64,000 nt of DNA from Halopenitus salinus (lineage in GTDB: Archaea > Halobacteriota > Halobacteria > Halobacteriales > Haloferacaceae): NCBI RefSeq assembly GCF_042662125.1, contig NZ_JBHSXL010000003.1, forward strand, positions 372,001-436,000, in the 5' to 3' direction. Positions 32,991 to 42,164 of this stretch are shown here, piece after piece. The position numbers and the translations under genes are program-made. Below the pieces are notes generated by a model. It was not told where the DNA came from, did not search any database, and worked only from the letters and a program-made list of their open reading frames with translations. Each line of letters opens with the position of its first letter. The stretch's first letter is position 1.

Positions 32991-35900
32991 ATGTCGGAAG
33001 TAGGTTCCCTGCCCAAGACTCTCGAAGACACGGTTACGCTTAGCCGCGAGCTTCGAGAGGACGGGCAGATAGACGGGCAGGTAAAACTCTACAACGTGGA
33101 TAACGCTAATGAGTTCGAGTCAGATGCCGAACTCTTCTTCGATCGCACGTTGATGACCCAGGGTCTTCGAGAAGCTCTATCGATACTCCGCGACTCTCTC
33201 ACGGGCGAAGATCCTCGTGGTACGCACATTCTCTATGGTCCCTACGGGAGTGGGAAATCCCACCAGATGGTGGCGTTGTACCACTGTTTCGACGATCCGC
33301 TCGCTGCGGGGTCGTGGGCAACCGAAGAAATAGATGGGTTCGAATCGGCACTCCCAGACACAGCAGTTCCGATCACGGTTTCCATGCAAAACGAGCAGTA
33401 CGAGTACCTCTGGGAACCGTTCTTCGAAGCGCTCGACTACGAACCCGGGACGTACGAGTCCGGTGGCTACCCGGATATGCAGACGATTCAGGATGCCGTC
33501 GGCGACGACACCGTCGCGTTCTTCGTCGACGAGCTTGAGGACTGGTTCGATACGCTCCAAGGAGACCGCAAGAGCGCGAACAAGGCCTTCCTCCAATCTC
33601 TGCTTGAATCGACAGCGCTGTCCGATTTGGAGCTCTACACGATCGTCTCTGTCCTCCGTGAGGACTCCGAGGTCCACGATATTCTGAACCGGGAACAGGC
33701 GGTCGAGGTCAACATGAACAACCAGGTGGACAAGCGCGAGGTTCTCCACCACCGGCTGATTGAGGACACCGACGAATCAGCCGCCCGTGAGATCGTGAAC
33801 GGGTACTTCGACGCCTATGACCAGTCGGACCATGTCACTGTCCCCGACGGTCTCCTCTCGGAGATGCACGATCTATACCCCTTCCATCCCGTTCTCCTCG
33901 ACGCACTTGAGACGCGGTACTACGCCGACGAAGGGAACCAGAACACGCGCGGGATGATCTACCTCTTCTCGAAGGTTCTCCTCGAAATGGAGAACCAAAC
34001 GGACCTGATAACGCACGGGGATATCGATGGGATTGAGTTCGAAGATGAAATCGCCAAGATCAATTACGAACGACTGAACGCCGCGACTGGCGATATCAAG
34101 AACCGAGTAGATGAGGACGACATCCCCCACGGTCGTCGTATCCTCAACACCATCCTCCTCTACTCACTAAAGCCGAGTGAGGGAGAGGGCGCTGAGGTCT
34201 CGGAGATCGTGATGGGCGCGTACCAGACGGGCGACCTCGTCTCTGACGTCGTGCTCAACCTCGAACGACTACACGGCGTCGCTTGGCACCTCCACAAGCT
34301 GAACGGGAAGTACGCTATCCGGGACCGCCAGAACCCCAACGCACTCATTCGAAACGCAGCTGTCGATGTCTCCGAGCGCTCAGCAAAAGCTGAAATCGCG
34401 GACTTCATCACCGACATCTTCGGTTCAAACGCGTCTCCCGTTGGCTTCCGAACTGACGACATCCGTGACGTCCCGGACGACCGTGACATCAAGGTCGTCG
34501 TGAAAGACGACCAGTGGACACAAGAGGAGGTCGAGCGCGTCATCACGAACGACAGTCGCGGACGTGAGTGGCGGAATACACTCGTGTTCGTACAGCCGTC
34601 CGGGGACAAGGCGATCGAATCCGGAACCCGGTACATCGACAAGGCACGGTACATCGAAGGTGCTCGTCAAGTCCTCGCCGACGAATCTCTCGACGACGAG
34701 ATCCGCGAGTCTATTCAGTCGATGAAGGACCAGGAGGTAAGCGAGCTCCGTGAAGAGTTGCAGTTGCTCTATGGAGAGGTTCTAGACGGCGACAACCTGC
34801 TCCAAGAGTTTGATCTCGTGGCCCCGATGGACCTCGATGTCTACGTATCCGATGGCCCGGAGCTCGACGCCTCGAACATCGCGGACTCCGCAGCGGCTGA
34901 CCCCTTCGACCTGCAGTCTGACGTATGGCCCATCGTGTCCGACCTGATGGAGCGGCGCGGCGAGATTTCGATTGAGGACGTGTACGAGCAGTTCCTCCGT
35001 GACCCGGAACTCCCGATCCCCGGAAGCGCGAACGACGTGTTGAACGCTACCGTGGACGCACTCGATGGGAAACCGGTACTGGCTCGTGACTCCGATGGGT
35101 TCCGCGACGACCTCTCGGGAAGCTCGCTCGACACCGTCCTAGTCCGGAAGGAGGACGTGGACGTGTGGGGAGTGAACGACGTCGAACAGGAACTCCGCAA
35201 GCGGTTCGGTAGCGGGACGACGGCGCTCGACATCGGCGACTTCGAGTTAGAGATGGTCGAGGATGGCGAGGTCTGGCTCGACGGCGACAGCCACGACGTC
35301 GTGTTGCGTGCCATCGGACGGCTGAACAGCGAGGACCAGTATGTGGTTGTTCGGGGCAACGAAATTCTCGACAAGCCGCAGTCTGATGCGACGCTCCGCG
35401 ATATCGGGAGCGCGACGACTGTGGGCGGATCGTACCTCGCTGAGCGTATCGAGGAAGCAATCGAGACCGAGGGGTATGCGAACCTCGAAACGATCATCGG
35501 CGAGATTCGTGCGGACGAATCGGTGTTCCTCCCACCGGATGAGACCGAGACAGCAGCCCGCGAGGCAGTGAACGAGTTCCTCATCGACGAATACGTGCTA
35601 GAAGCGGGCGGGCGGTACTTGGACTCTCTCGGCGACCGTAACCCCATGACGGTGAAGATCGTTCCGACAGTCTCTGACCGTATTGGGGGTCAGATTATCG
35701 ACCACCTAGACGAGCTCGATACTGGCGATCAGTTCACCTTGAGCAAGGTCGCTGATCGCTTCGATAGCACCGTCACCGAAGACATGGTACAGACGTTCTT
35801 ACTGCAGAACCTCGGCCGCGAAGAGGATCCGGTGTACGTCGTCGGGCCGACGGGCTCCGAGAAGGCATCCGACTGGGTGCCGGGGTATCCATTTCGGATC

Positions 35901-36197
35901 CCTGATGTCGGCTCAGAGACGTGGCGGTTCGAGTACAACGGCGACGACGTCGCAGCCATGCGCAAGAAGTGGCGACGTGAGCATCAGACAGGGACCGTCG
36001 AGTACGGTGATGTCACGTTCATGCTACCGGATCGAGAGGGTGTGCCTGGCGCGCTTCAGGGAACTGCCGACATCGAGCGCTCGCAAGTGAGCCTGACGCT
36101 CCGCTCCGAGCAGGACTACACGAAGATACAGGACTTGTTCGAACTAATGCCTGACGAGGCGTCAAGTCTAAAGGTCGAAATCAGCTTCCAAAAGTAA
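32991..36197 (+). CDS. Large P-loop ATPase, COG1483/DUF499-like
   Basis: 1068 aa. DAELFFDRTLMTQGLREALS then Walker A GPYGSGKS (residues 83-90) with HQMVALYH, and Walker B VAFFVDELEDW (175-185), match the DUF499/COG1483 ATPases; BrxC/PglY of BREX are more distant relatives of similar size. The C-terminal 500 residues look like repeated winged-helix modules (SIEDVYEQFL, TTVGGSYLAERIEEAIE, FTLSKVADRF). These ATPases co-occur with DUF1156 methylases and helicases in archaeal defence islands. A TATA-like gtatatat lies about 20 nt upstream of the ATG. The next system gene is separated by a reversed NTPase. Confidence 0.85.
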   Translation: MSEVGSLPKTLEDTVTLSRELREDGQIDGQVKLYNVDNANEFESDAELFFDRTLMTQGLREALSILRDSLTGEDPRGTHILYGPYGSGKSHQMVALYHCFDDPLAAGSWATEEIDGFESALPDTAVPITVSMQNEQYEYLWEPFFEALDYEPGTYESGGYPDMQTIQDAVGDDTVAFFVDELEDWFDTLQGDRKSANKAFLQSLLESTALSDLELYTIVSVLREDSEVHDILNREQAVEVNMNNQVDKREVLHHRLIEDTDESAAREIVNGYFDAYDQSDHVTVPDGLLSEMHDLYPFHPVLLDALETRYYADEGNQNTRGMIYLFSKVLLEMENQTDLITHGDIDGIEFEDEIAKINYERLNAATGDIKNRVDEDDIPHGRRILNTILLYSLKPSEGEGAEVSEIVMGAYQTGDLVSDVVLNLERLHGVAWHLHKLNGKYAIRDRQNPNALIRNAAVDVSERSAKAEIADFITDIFGSNASPVGFRTDDIRDVPDDRDIKVVVKDDQWTQEEVERVITNDSRGREWRNTLVFVQPSGDKAIESGTRYIDKARYIEGARQVLADESLDDEIRESIQSMKDQEVSELREELQLLYGEVLDGDNLLQEFDLVAPMDLDVYVSDGPELDASNIADSAAADPFDLQSDVWPIVSDLMERRGEISIEDVYEQFLRDPELPIPGSANDVLNATVDALDGKPVLARDSDGFRDDLSGSSLDTVLVRKEDVDVWGVNDVEQELRKRFGSGTTALDIGDFELEMVEDGEVWLDGDSHDVVLRAIGRLNSEDQYVVVRGNEILDKPQSDATLRDIGSATTVGGSYLAERIEEAIETEGYANLETIIGEIRADESVFLPPDETETAAREAVNEFLIDEYVLEAGGRYLDSLGDRNPMTVKIVPTVSDRIGGQIIDHLDELDTGDQFTLSKVADRFDSTVTEDMVQTFLLQNLGREEDPVYVVGPTGSEKASDWVPGYPFRIPDVGSETWRFEYNGDDVAAMRKKWRREHQTGTVEYGDVTFMLPDREGVPGALQGTADIERSQVSLTLRSEQDYTKIQDLFELMPDEASSLKVEISFQK

Positions 36198-36324
36198 GAC
36201 TGTATACTCACATAACAGATTTAGAATTTCACTTAAATCTAGAAAAAGCCGGCAGATATTTCTAAAGTATTGATATAATACGATGAATTAGACTTGGTAG
36301 AATTACTTTTGAATGACAAAATTG

Positions 36325-37746
36325 TCAGAGAATCACACCCAAAATAGCATCTGTGTCGAGATTACTTTCATAACTTAAATTAGTAGAATAATAGTGTTCT
36401 ATCGCATTAATCGCTTGTTCTTTTTCAATACTATTTACATTAGATAATATTTGATCAATACAGAAGCCAATATCGTGAGTATCAGTAATCTTCTCAAGCT
36501 GAAAATCAAAATTCATCATGTGTCCCAGATACAGTGTATAATCTTGTGTTTCTCTACCTGATTCAGACATTTGGGTGTTATTCCAAAATTCTCCCCCATG
36601 GATTAGAAATGCTCGGGCTGCGTTCATACGATTTTTTCGCTTTTCACGAGAGGATTCGTTATCAAGTATATAATCCCGCTGTAGATCATGACAGCGATAA
36701 ACCCATTCACCGGCTTCTTCTCGACGTTTTACAATTGCACGTTGGTGGAGACCTGCCAGTAACTGTCGAACTTTTGCCTGAGATCGATCCGTCATTTCGC
36801 TTAATATATGAGGTCTCAGTTCTCGAAGGACACATGAATCTCTAAGAAGTTGCTCTTCCTCAACCGTCAATTCATTAAGAAGACTATCTTCTAGGTAATT
36901 TATTAGCTCTGGTCTGTTTAACGGACTATCATTCAGTATATTCTTTAGTCCGGTATTATCAGCCAATGTTAATAGTTTATTGAGGATAAATGGATGGCCA
37001 CGAGTACGGTTGTATACTTCACCGATCACATCGTCCTCAACTGAAAAACCGTGCTTTTGAACTAACTCTTCTGTAGCGTGATCATCTAACTCACTCAGCC
37101 CCACCCGTAATATATTCTCAGGTTCGTTTGGAATATGGCGGGAAGAACCAATATACCATGTAACATTATCCGGTAGATCACGAGATATTTCCTGAAAAGC
37201 AGAATTAAATTTCTTTTTTCTATTCTCATTAAGACCTCCTACGTCATATTGATCTATTATTAAAACAATTTGGTCGTGATTTTCGGATTCCTTTCTGATG
37301 ACATCGAGTACAAAATGAATTGGATCAATTGTTTCTGTTATATCATCATCAGTGTTGAATAGTTTGGCTAATGTTGTCCCGAGTACAGCACTACCCACAC
37401 CTCCGGATGGATCTAGTATTGAGCTAGCGCTAGATATTGATTTTATCGTTGATGGTGATACTTCTGACTTTATTTTTTCTCTAACCGAATTCGGGAATTC
37501 CGCTTCCCATTCCTCTAATAATCGTTGGAGAAAGACTTGTACTGTGTCTGGGTTCCCGATCTCGTAACGAATGACCGGAATATTTTCTGATTCGCAGGTA
37601 GATGCAAATTCATCAAGCAGTGCCGATTTACCGAAACCGCTAGGTCCTGAAACCGTATACATCTGGGCATTTGATTCAGGACCAAGCCCACTCTGCAGGC
37701 GATTCATTTCCGTTGTCCTATTCACAAAGGGGCTTGAGACATCCAT
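36325..37746 (-). CDS. STAND-like NTPase with winged-helix region, AT-rich insertion
   Basis: 473 aa. FVNRTTEMNRLQSGL precedes Walker A GPSGFGKS (residues 34-41); Walker B is IVLIIDQYD (160-168). After the ATPase core come a GHPFILNKLL helix and a winged-helix-like DSCVLRELRPHIL region, then a helical C-terminus. This is the AAA_16/STAND architecture used by signal-activated NTPases. It has much lower GC than every neighbour and points the other way between the ATPase and methylase genes, so it was probably inserted later. It may be an independent abortive-infection gene. Orc1/Cdc6 is a less likely reading. Confidence 0.75.
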   Translation of the reverse strand: MDVSSPFVNRTTEMNRLQSGLGPESNAQMYTVSGPSGFGKSALLDEFASTCESENIPVIRYEIGNPDTVQVFLQRLLEEWEAEFPNSVREKIKSEVSPSTIKSISSASSILDPSGGVGSAVLGTTLAKLFNTDDDITETIDPIHFVLDVIRKESENHDQIVLIIDQYDVGGLNENRKKKFNSAFQEISRDLPDNVTWYIGSSRHIPNEPENILRVGLSELDDHATEELVQKHGFSVEDDVIGEVYNRTRGHPFILNKLLTLADNTGLKNILNDSPLNRPELINYLEDSLLNELTVEEEQLLRDSCVLRELRPHILSEMTDRSQAKVRQLLAGLHQRAIVKRREEAGEWVYRCHDLQRDYILDNESSREKRKNRMNAARAFLIHGGEFWNNTQMSESGRETQDYTLYLGHMMNFDFQLEKITDTHDIGFCIDQILSNVNSIEKEQAINAIEHYYSTNLSYESNLDTDAILGVIL

Positions 37747-37842
37747 TGAATAATATTTGTTTGTAGAGGTGGTATAATTATATTGTCGTGGAGAGTTCCC
37801 AAACAGATATACCGGCGGGGATTCGTTTGGTATTTAACTACT

Positions 37843-40518
37843 ATGTCTGAAGGCTTAGAGGACCGAGATCGGAAAGAGCTCCCTATTGAACGAGGATTCC
37901 CGATCGAGCGCGTGAATGAGATTGCCGAGAAAGAGGGGCGTGCAAAGATGTACTACCGACCTATCTACACGATGCACAAGTGGTGGGCACGGCGGCTGGG
38001 CTGTGTTTTCCGTGCTGTCTCTCTCTACACCCTGCTCGATGATCCGGAAAAGGTCTCGGTGTATGAGCCGGGTCACGAAGGTGGCACACTCGCTGGTTAC
38101 GGTGACGACGCCGACAGCGAGTCCGACCTCGACGTCGCCTCACTCCTCGAACGCGTGGATATGACGGACCCAGAGAGCCTCTGGGAGCTCTACCCGAAGG
38201 ATGTCCGCATCGAAGACAAGAAAATCCTCGATCCATTCATGGGCGGCGGCACATCGCTCGTCGAAGCGTCTCGATTCGGCGCAGAGGTCGTCGGTAACGA
38301 CTTGAATCCCGTTGCTTGGTTCGTCACAAAGAAACAACTCGAAGCCGGCCAGACCGACGTCGAAGAGTTGGAAGGAGCCTTTGAGCAGGTGAAGGAAGAT
38401 GTAGCCGACGAAATTACGCAGTACTACAAAACGCCCTGTCCGAACAGTGACCATGATGCCGACGTGATGTACAACTTCTGGGTAAAAGAATTGGACTGCG
38501 TCTCCTGCGGACACACCGTTCCGTTGTTCAAGGACTATCGGATCGCAGCAGGCCGCTATGAGAACGATGACAAGTACAACGTTCTCTGTCCGGACTGTGG
38601 ATCGGTCACCCTCGTGGATGACTGGCAGTCGGAGAGTGTATGTAACGATTGTGGTCATGATTTCGTCCCGAAAGAAGGGAATGTCTCACGCGGTGGAAAG
38701 TACAATTGTCCGGATTGCGGGCAGAAGTATGGGATTAAAGATGCGATACAGGAACAGGACGGATACGATCTCCGGCTTTACGCAATTGAATACTACTGTG
38801 AGTGCTGCGACGACTCCGGTAAAAACAGAGCGGCGTATAAGGGTTATAAACGCCCACAAGAAGCAGACGAGGAACTATTTGAGAAAGCAAAGGAAGAGTG
38901 GAAGCAGAGTAAAGAACTACGCAACTACGTCCCGTCTGTAGATATTCGCCCGGGATGGTATACTGCATCAACTCAATTTGAAGGCTCTGCTCCCGGGGCC
39001 CATGATATTCTCCAATATGGATATGAAGAGTGGGCCGACATGTATAATGACAGACAGCTTCTGGCTCTCTCGAAATTACTTCAGAGCATCGATAAATTGG
39101 AGGATGATAATCTCCGAGAGTTCCTTCTACTGTGCTTCTCTGAATCACTCAACTATAACTCAATGATGATTGGGTATAACCCAGCATATAATAAGGCCAC
39201 CAACATTTTCAAGACGAATTCTTTTGATCCGCCAATCACCCCTCTTGAGAATAATGTCTGGGGATCTGAATACGGCACCGGTACATTTAGTGCTATGTGG
39301 GAGATGGTCAAGAAAGGTGTAGAATATGCGAACGAGCCCACAGAGCGGTATATCTCTGATGGAGATACACACGAAACACCACCATTCTCACAACCTATTG
39401 GTGAAGAATCATCGGTGACTTGTAACGATCTCCGAGATTTGGAGTACGAAAACGAATTTGATTTGGTACTTACAGATCCCCCCTACTACGATAATATTCT
39501 CTACTCTGAGCTCTCGGACTATTTCTATGTATGGCAACGACAGCTCCTGAAAAAAGAATTTGAATGGTTCAACCCAACAGCGACTCCACGAGCCAAGAGT
39601 ATTGTCTCGAACCCAGCCGAAAATAAGGATGTCAAAATATTTGAATCCGAACTTAAAGAAGGATTCGAGAGCATTCATACTGCTCTAAAAGACGATGGCG
39701 CACTTGCGTTCACTTACCACCATAGCGACTCCGAGTCATGGGGTGAATTGCTTGAAGCACTCTGTGAGGTCGGATTTGAAGTTACAGCAACTCATCCGGT
39801 ATCCGCAGATATTGAGAAATTCATTCAAGGAGAAGCAGTCTCGTTTGATATTATCGTAGTTGCTAGGCCAACAACTGAGCGAACATCGGCTTCTTGGAAA
39901 TCTCTCCGCCGAGACATCTACCGCACGGCCCGCCGCACACGCAAGCAACTCGAAGAGAACCGTGAGCTCTCCCGTGGTGACATTGGAGTGATGGAGATGG
40001 GCGCGTGTTTCCGTGAGTACTCCAAGCATCACGGTAAGGTACAGCGCGACGGTGAGATAATGTCCGCAAAGGAGGTCGTGCAAGAGATCTACGGCATCAT
40101 TCAGGAGGCCAGCGACATCGGCGTCGAAGATGTGTTTATTGATCTGCTCGATAGTCCCGATCCATCGTTCGACGACATCAATAAGCTCTGTCGTGGCACC
40201 AATGCCACGCCAGAGGACCTCAAAGAGATGTGTCTGTACAACACCGACGACGGCTTCGAACTTGGGACGTGGGACAATGAAAAGCGTCGGGCGTATATCG
40301 AAGAGCGGACCAACGGCAACGGCGATGAACATCTCTCAAATCTCGACAAGCTCCAATTCCTCCGGTACCGGTACGAGAAGGGACAGGCCGTCCAAAACTA
40401 CGTTGACAAGTGGGGTGTCGATGACGATCTCCGCGAGCTCGCCGGACGGCTCGCGGACGTGACTGGTGACGACACCTATACGCGCGTACTCGGCGACCGA
40501 GACATCACGAGCTACTGA
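37843..40518 (+). CDS. DUF1156 (COG1743-type) DNA methyltransferase with zinc ribbons
   Basis: 891 aa from the chosen ATG. LPIERGFPIERVNEIAEKEG and YTMHKWWARRLGCVFRA are the DUF1156 signature. DPFMGGGT (residues 130-137) is the SAM-binding motif and DPPYYDN (545-551) is the amino-methylase catalytic motif, so it should make N6-methyladenine or N4-methylcytosine. Four CxxC pairs (219/222, 249/252, 267/270, 289/292) plus CECC (319-322) form inserted zinc ribbons. The ATG 20 codons into the frame is used because the family begins there. With the DUF499 ATPase and a helicase it should make a methylation-guided restriction system. Confidence 0.88.
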   Translation: MSEGLEDRDRKELPIERGFPIERVNEIAEKEGRAKMYYRPIYTMHKWWARRLGCVFRAVSLYTLLDDPEKVSVYEPGHEGGTLAGYGDDADSESDLDVASLLERVDMTDPESLWELYPKDVRIEDKKILDPFMGGGTSLVEASRFGAEVVGNDLNPVAWFVTKKQLEAGQTDVEELEGAFEQVKEDVADEITQYYKTPCPNSDHDADVMYNFWVKELDCVSCGHTVPLFKDYRIAAGRYENDDKYNVLCPDCGSVTLVDDWQSESVCNDCGHDFVPKEGNVSRGGKYNCPDCGQKYGIKDAIQEQDGYDLRLYAIEYYCECCDDSGKNRAAYKGYKRPQEADEELFEKAKEEWKQSKELRNYVPSVDIRPGWYTASTQFEGSAPGAHDILQYGYEEWADMYNDRQLLALSKLLQSIDKLEDDNLREFLLLCFSESLNYNSMMIGYNPAYNKATNIFKTNSFDPPITPLENNVWGSEYGTGTFSAMWEMVKKGVEYANEPTERYISDGDTHETPPFSQPIGEESSVTCNDLRDLEYENEFDLVLTDPPYYDNILYSELSDYFYVWQRQLLKKEFEWFNPTATPRAKSIVSNPAENKDVKIFESELKEGFESIHTALKDDGALAFTYHHSDSESWGELLEALCEVGFEVTATHPVSADIEKFIQGEAVSFDIIVVARPTTERTSASWKSLRRDIYRTARRTRKQLEENRELSRGDIGVMEMGACFREYSKHHGKVQRDGEIMSAKEVVQEIYGIIQEASDIGVEDVFIDLLDSPDPSFDDINKLCRGTNATPEDLKEMCLYNTDDGFELGTWDNEKRRAYIEERTNGNGDEHLSNLDKLQFLRYRYEKGQAVQNYVDKWGVDDDLRELAGRLADVTGDDTYTRVLGDRDITSY

Positions 40519-40616
40519 AGCGAGGAGCAGGTTAATTTCCCAGTCGATGATAACTCACACACTGATGCTGGGCATCACAGAAATAAACCCAGACAACCTC
40601 GATTGAAACAAGAGAT

Positions 40617-41057
40617 ATGTCCGATAGCACGCACCAAGACCGAAAGCAACGGTTCGAACAGATCGCACTCTCAGTCCGAAACAGGGACGCTGGTAGATGT
40701 CGGTGGTGCGAGACGACAGAAGGTGATGAGCGGTTGAGCGTACATCACCTCATCCCAGATTCGCGCATCCCTGACCGATTCGATGCTCACCTTCCGGTAA
40801 ACCTCGTTTCGTTATGCCAATCATGTCACTCCGAGCTTGAGTCTCGTTCATTGGACTACCAACTTCGTGTTCTTGATGTAGAAGACCGAGAAGAACTGAT
40901 GCTCTCTGAGACAACTCGGAATGCGCTGAACGTACGGCTGAATAAAATTGGTTCGGCCGAGGTCTCGGTGAAGGGCATTTCAAAGGTTGAGTCGCAGGAA
41001 TTCATTGACGAAGACCTCACCAGCACGGAGTCTCAACGAGGGCTCTCCGAATTCTAA
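40617..41057 (+). CDS. HNH endonuclease
   Basis: 146 aa. The HNH/zinc motif is complete: C28xxC31 (CRWC), the catalytic pair H43-H44 (VHHLIPDS), N62 (VNLVSL) and C67xxC70-H71 (CQSCHSE). The C-terminal 60 residues carry no recognised domain. It follows the DUF1156 methylase by about 100 nt in the same direction and could supply the nuclease activity that the helicase, ATPase and methylase lack. Confidence 0.85.
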   Translation: MSDSTHQDRKQRFEQIALSVRNRDAGRCRWCETTEGDERLSVHHLIPDSRIPDRFDAHLPVNLVSLCQSCHSELESRSLDYQLRVLDVEDREELMLSETTRNALNVRLNKIGSAEVSVKGISKVESQEFIDEDLTSTESQRGLSEF

Positions 41058-41294
41058 CGGCGATTGGTAGTGTTGTGGAATTGAAGTCATGGAAAATCCC
41101 CTCGTACAATTCTGTTCAACCCAGAGGTTAGCCGATTATACCGTGTCTTCGAAGAGATGAGTATGAAGAACATGTATCTCTCCTTCAGAGAGGTAGAAAT
41201 CAGGTGTTTTTGTGTACTCACGGGGTAGTTTTTGTATTCCTTCCCAGCAATCAGGTACCCAATCTTATGGCTCCCTCGTGTGTCCTTTGATGAG

Positions 41295-41696
41295 ATGGTC
41301 GAACAACTATCGGCAAATCTGATGGAAGCGTTCATCTACGGTCTCATAGCTGCCTCGATTAGCGGCATAATCTTCGAAAGTGGAGATCGCTATACCAAGA
41401 CAGCATGGTCCGGAGATCAGTTTGCGGGCAAGATCGAAGCACTCCCATTCTTCCTTGCCACGTTCTTTCTTGGTCTGTTCATCAAGTACGGCGAAGGTGT
41501 GATTGGAGCAGAAGTTTCAGCTCTCACTCAAAGCTTTATCGCCGGTCAACGAATTGGTCTCATTTTGATTTTCGGCATGATCGCGTTCAATGCCTCGGTA
41601 GACAATTTTCGATACACAGACCTAAAATCGCTCATGATTATGGGAATTGGTGGATTGCTATTCCTTCGACCAGAGATGATCTATACCGTTGTGTGA
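41295..41696 (+). CDS. Small multi-helix membrane protein of unknown function
   Basis: 133 aa from the chosen ATG, with four likely membrane helices: about residues 10-27 (EAFIYGLIAASISGIIF), 48-66 (ALPFFLATFFLGLFIKYG), 80-102 (FIAGQRIGLILIFGMIAF) and 112-130. An upstream in-frame ATG would add 21 residues without a clear domain. No family recognised. Its position within a defence block allows a membrane-damaging effector role, but nothing in the sequence proves it. Confidence 0.55.
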   Translation: MVEQLSANLMEAFIYGLIAASISGIIFESGDRYTKTAWSGDQFAGKIEALPFFLATFFLGLFIKYGEGVIGAEVSALTQSFIAGQRIGLILIFGMIAFNASVDNFRYTDLKSLMIMGIGGLLFLRPEMIYTVV

Positions 41697-41773
41697 GCCT
41701 TTTCGATTGGGAGTCTCTGTATGGCCAAGCGACAGCAACCCGTTTTTTATCCTGTGAAACTGTGAATCAACTA

Positions 41774-42157
41774 ATGGCAGGACCCGGACAGATTCCCGGA
41801 CGCTACAATCTCGTCATCGAGGGCACGCACGACACCTTCGATCACCGAATGCCGATCGAGGAGTTCATCGAACGCCTTCAGAAAGACGATGTCCCGGATG
41901 AAGTCTCCGTAATCGGCCTCGAAGACGCCCTCTCGGACAACGAACTCCGTACTGAGCTCAATAGTGCAATGGATCGACGAGCGAACGATTTAGAGTACCA
42001 GAATCCGACGGTTCAGTTCGTCGTTGAGGGGTCGTTCCATCGCCAGGGAAAGACGTACGACCTTCGCTACGATGACCAGCTCCACTCCTTACAGGATGTG
42101 TTTGGGGCACAAATCGAACGAGAAGGAGATGGAGACTGGCTCGTTACGCCTTTCTGA
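41774..42157 (+). CDS. Unknown small acidic protein
   Basis: 127 aa, not recognised. It begins MAGPGQIPGRYNLVIEGTHD and ends REGDGDWLVTPF, a soluble alpha/beta pattern. A gttttttatcc TATA box at 41743-41753 lies about 25-30 nt before the ATG, so it is leaderless with its own promoter. It converges with the McrC gene, 7 nt apart. Confidence 0.65.
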   Translation: MAGPGQIPGRYNLVIEGTHDTFDHRMPIEEFIERLQKDDVPDEVSVIGLEDALSDNELRTELNSAMDRRANDLEYQNPTVQFVVEGSFHRQGKTYDLRYDDQLHSLQDVFGAQIEREGDGDWLVTPF

Positions 42158-42164
42158 GGTCCAC

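Noticed and set aside
36325..37746. Orc1/Cdc6 replication initiator
   Set aside because: It has an AAA-type P-loop and winged helix, but the flanking DNA has no origin repeats and the C-terminal region and overall layout fit AAA_16/STAND better.
28971..40518. Classification as BREX or DISARM
   Set aside because: No PglZ, BrxL, BrxA/B, DrmA, DrmB or DrmC homologue is seen. Only single components (SNF2 helicase, large ATPase, methylase) are comparable.
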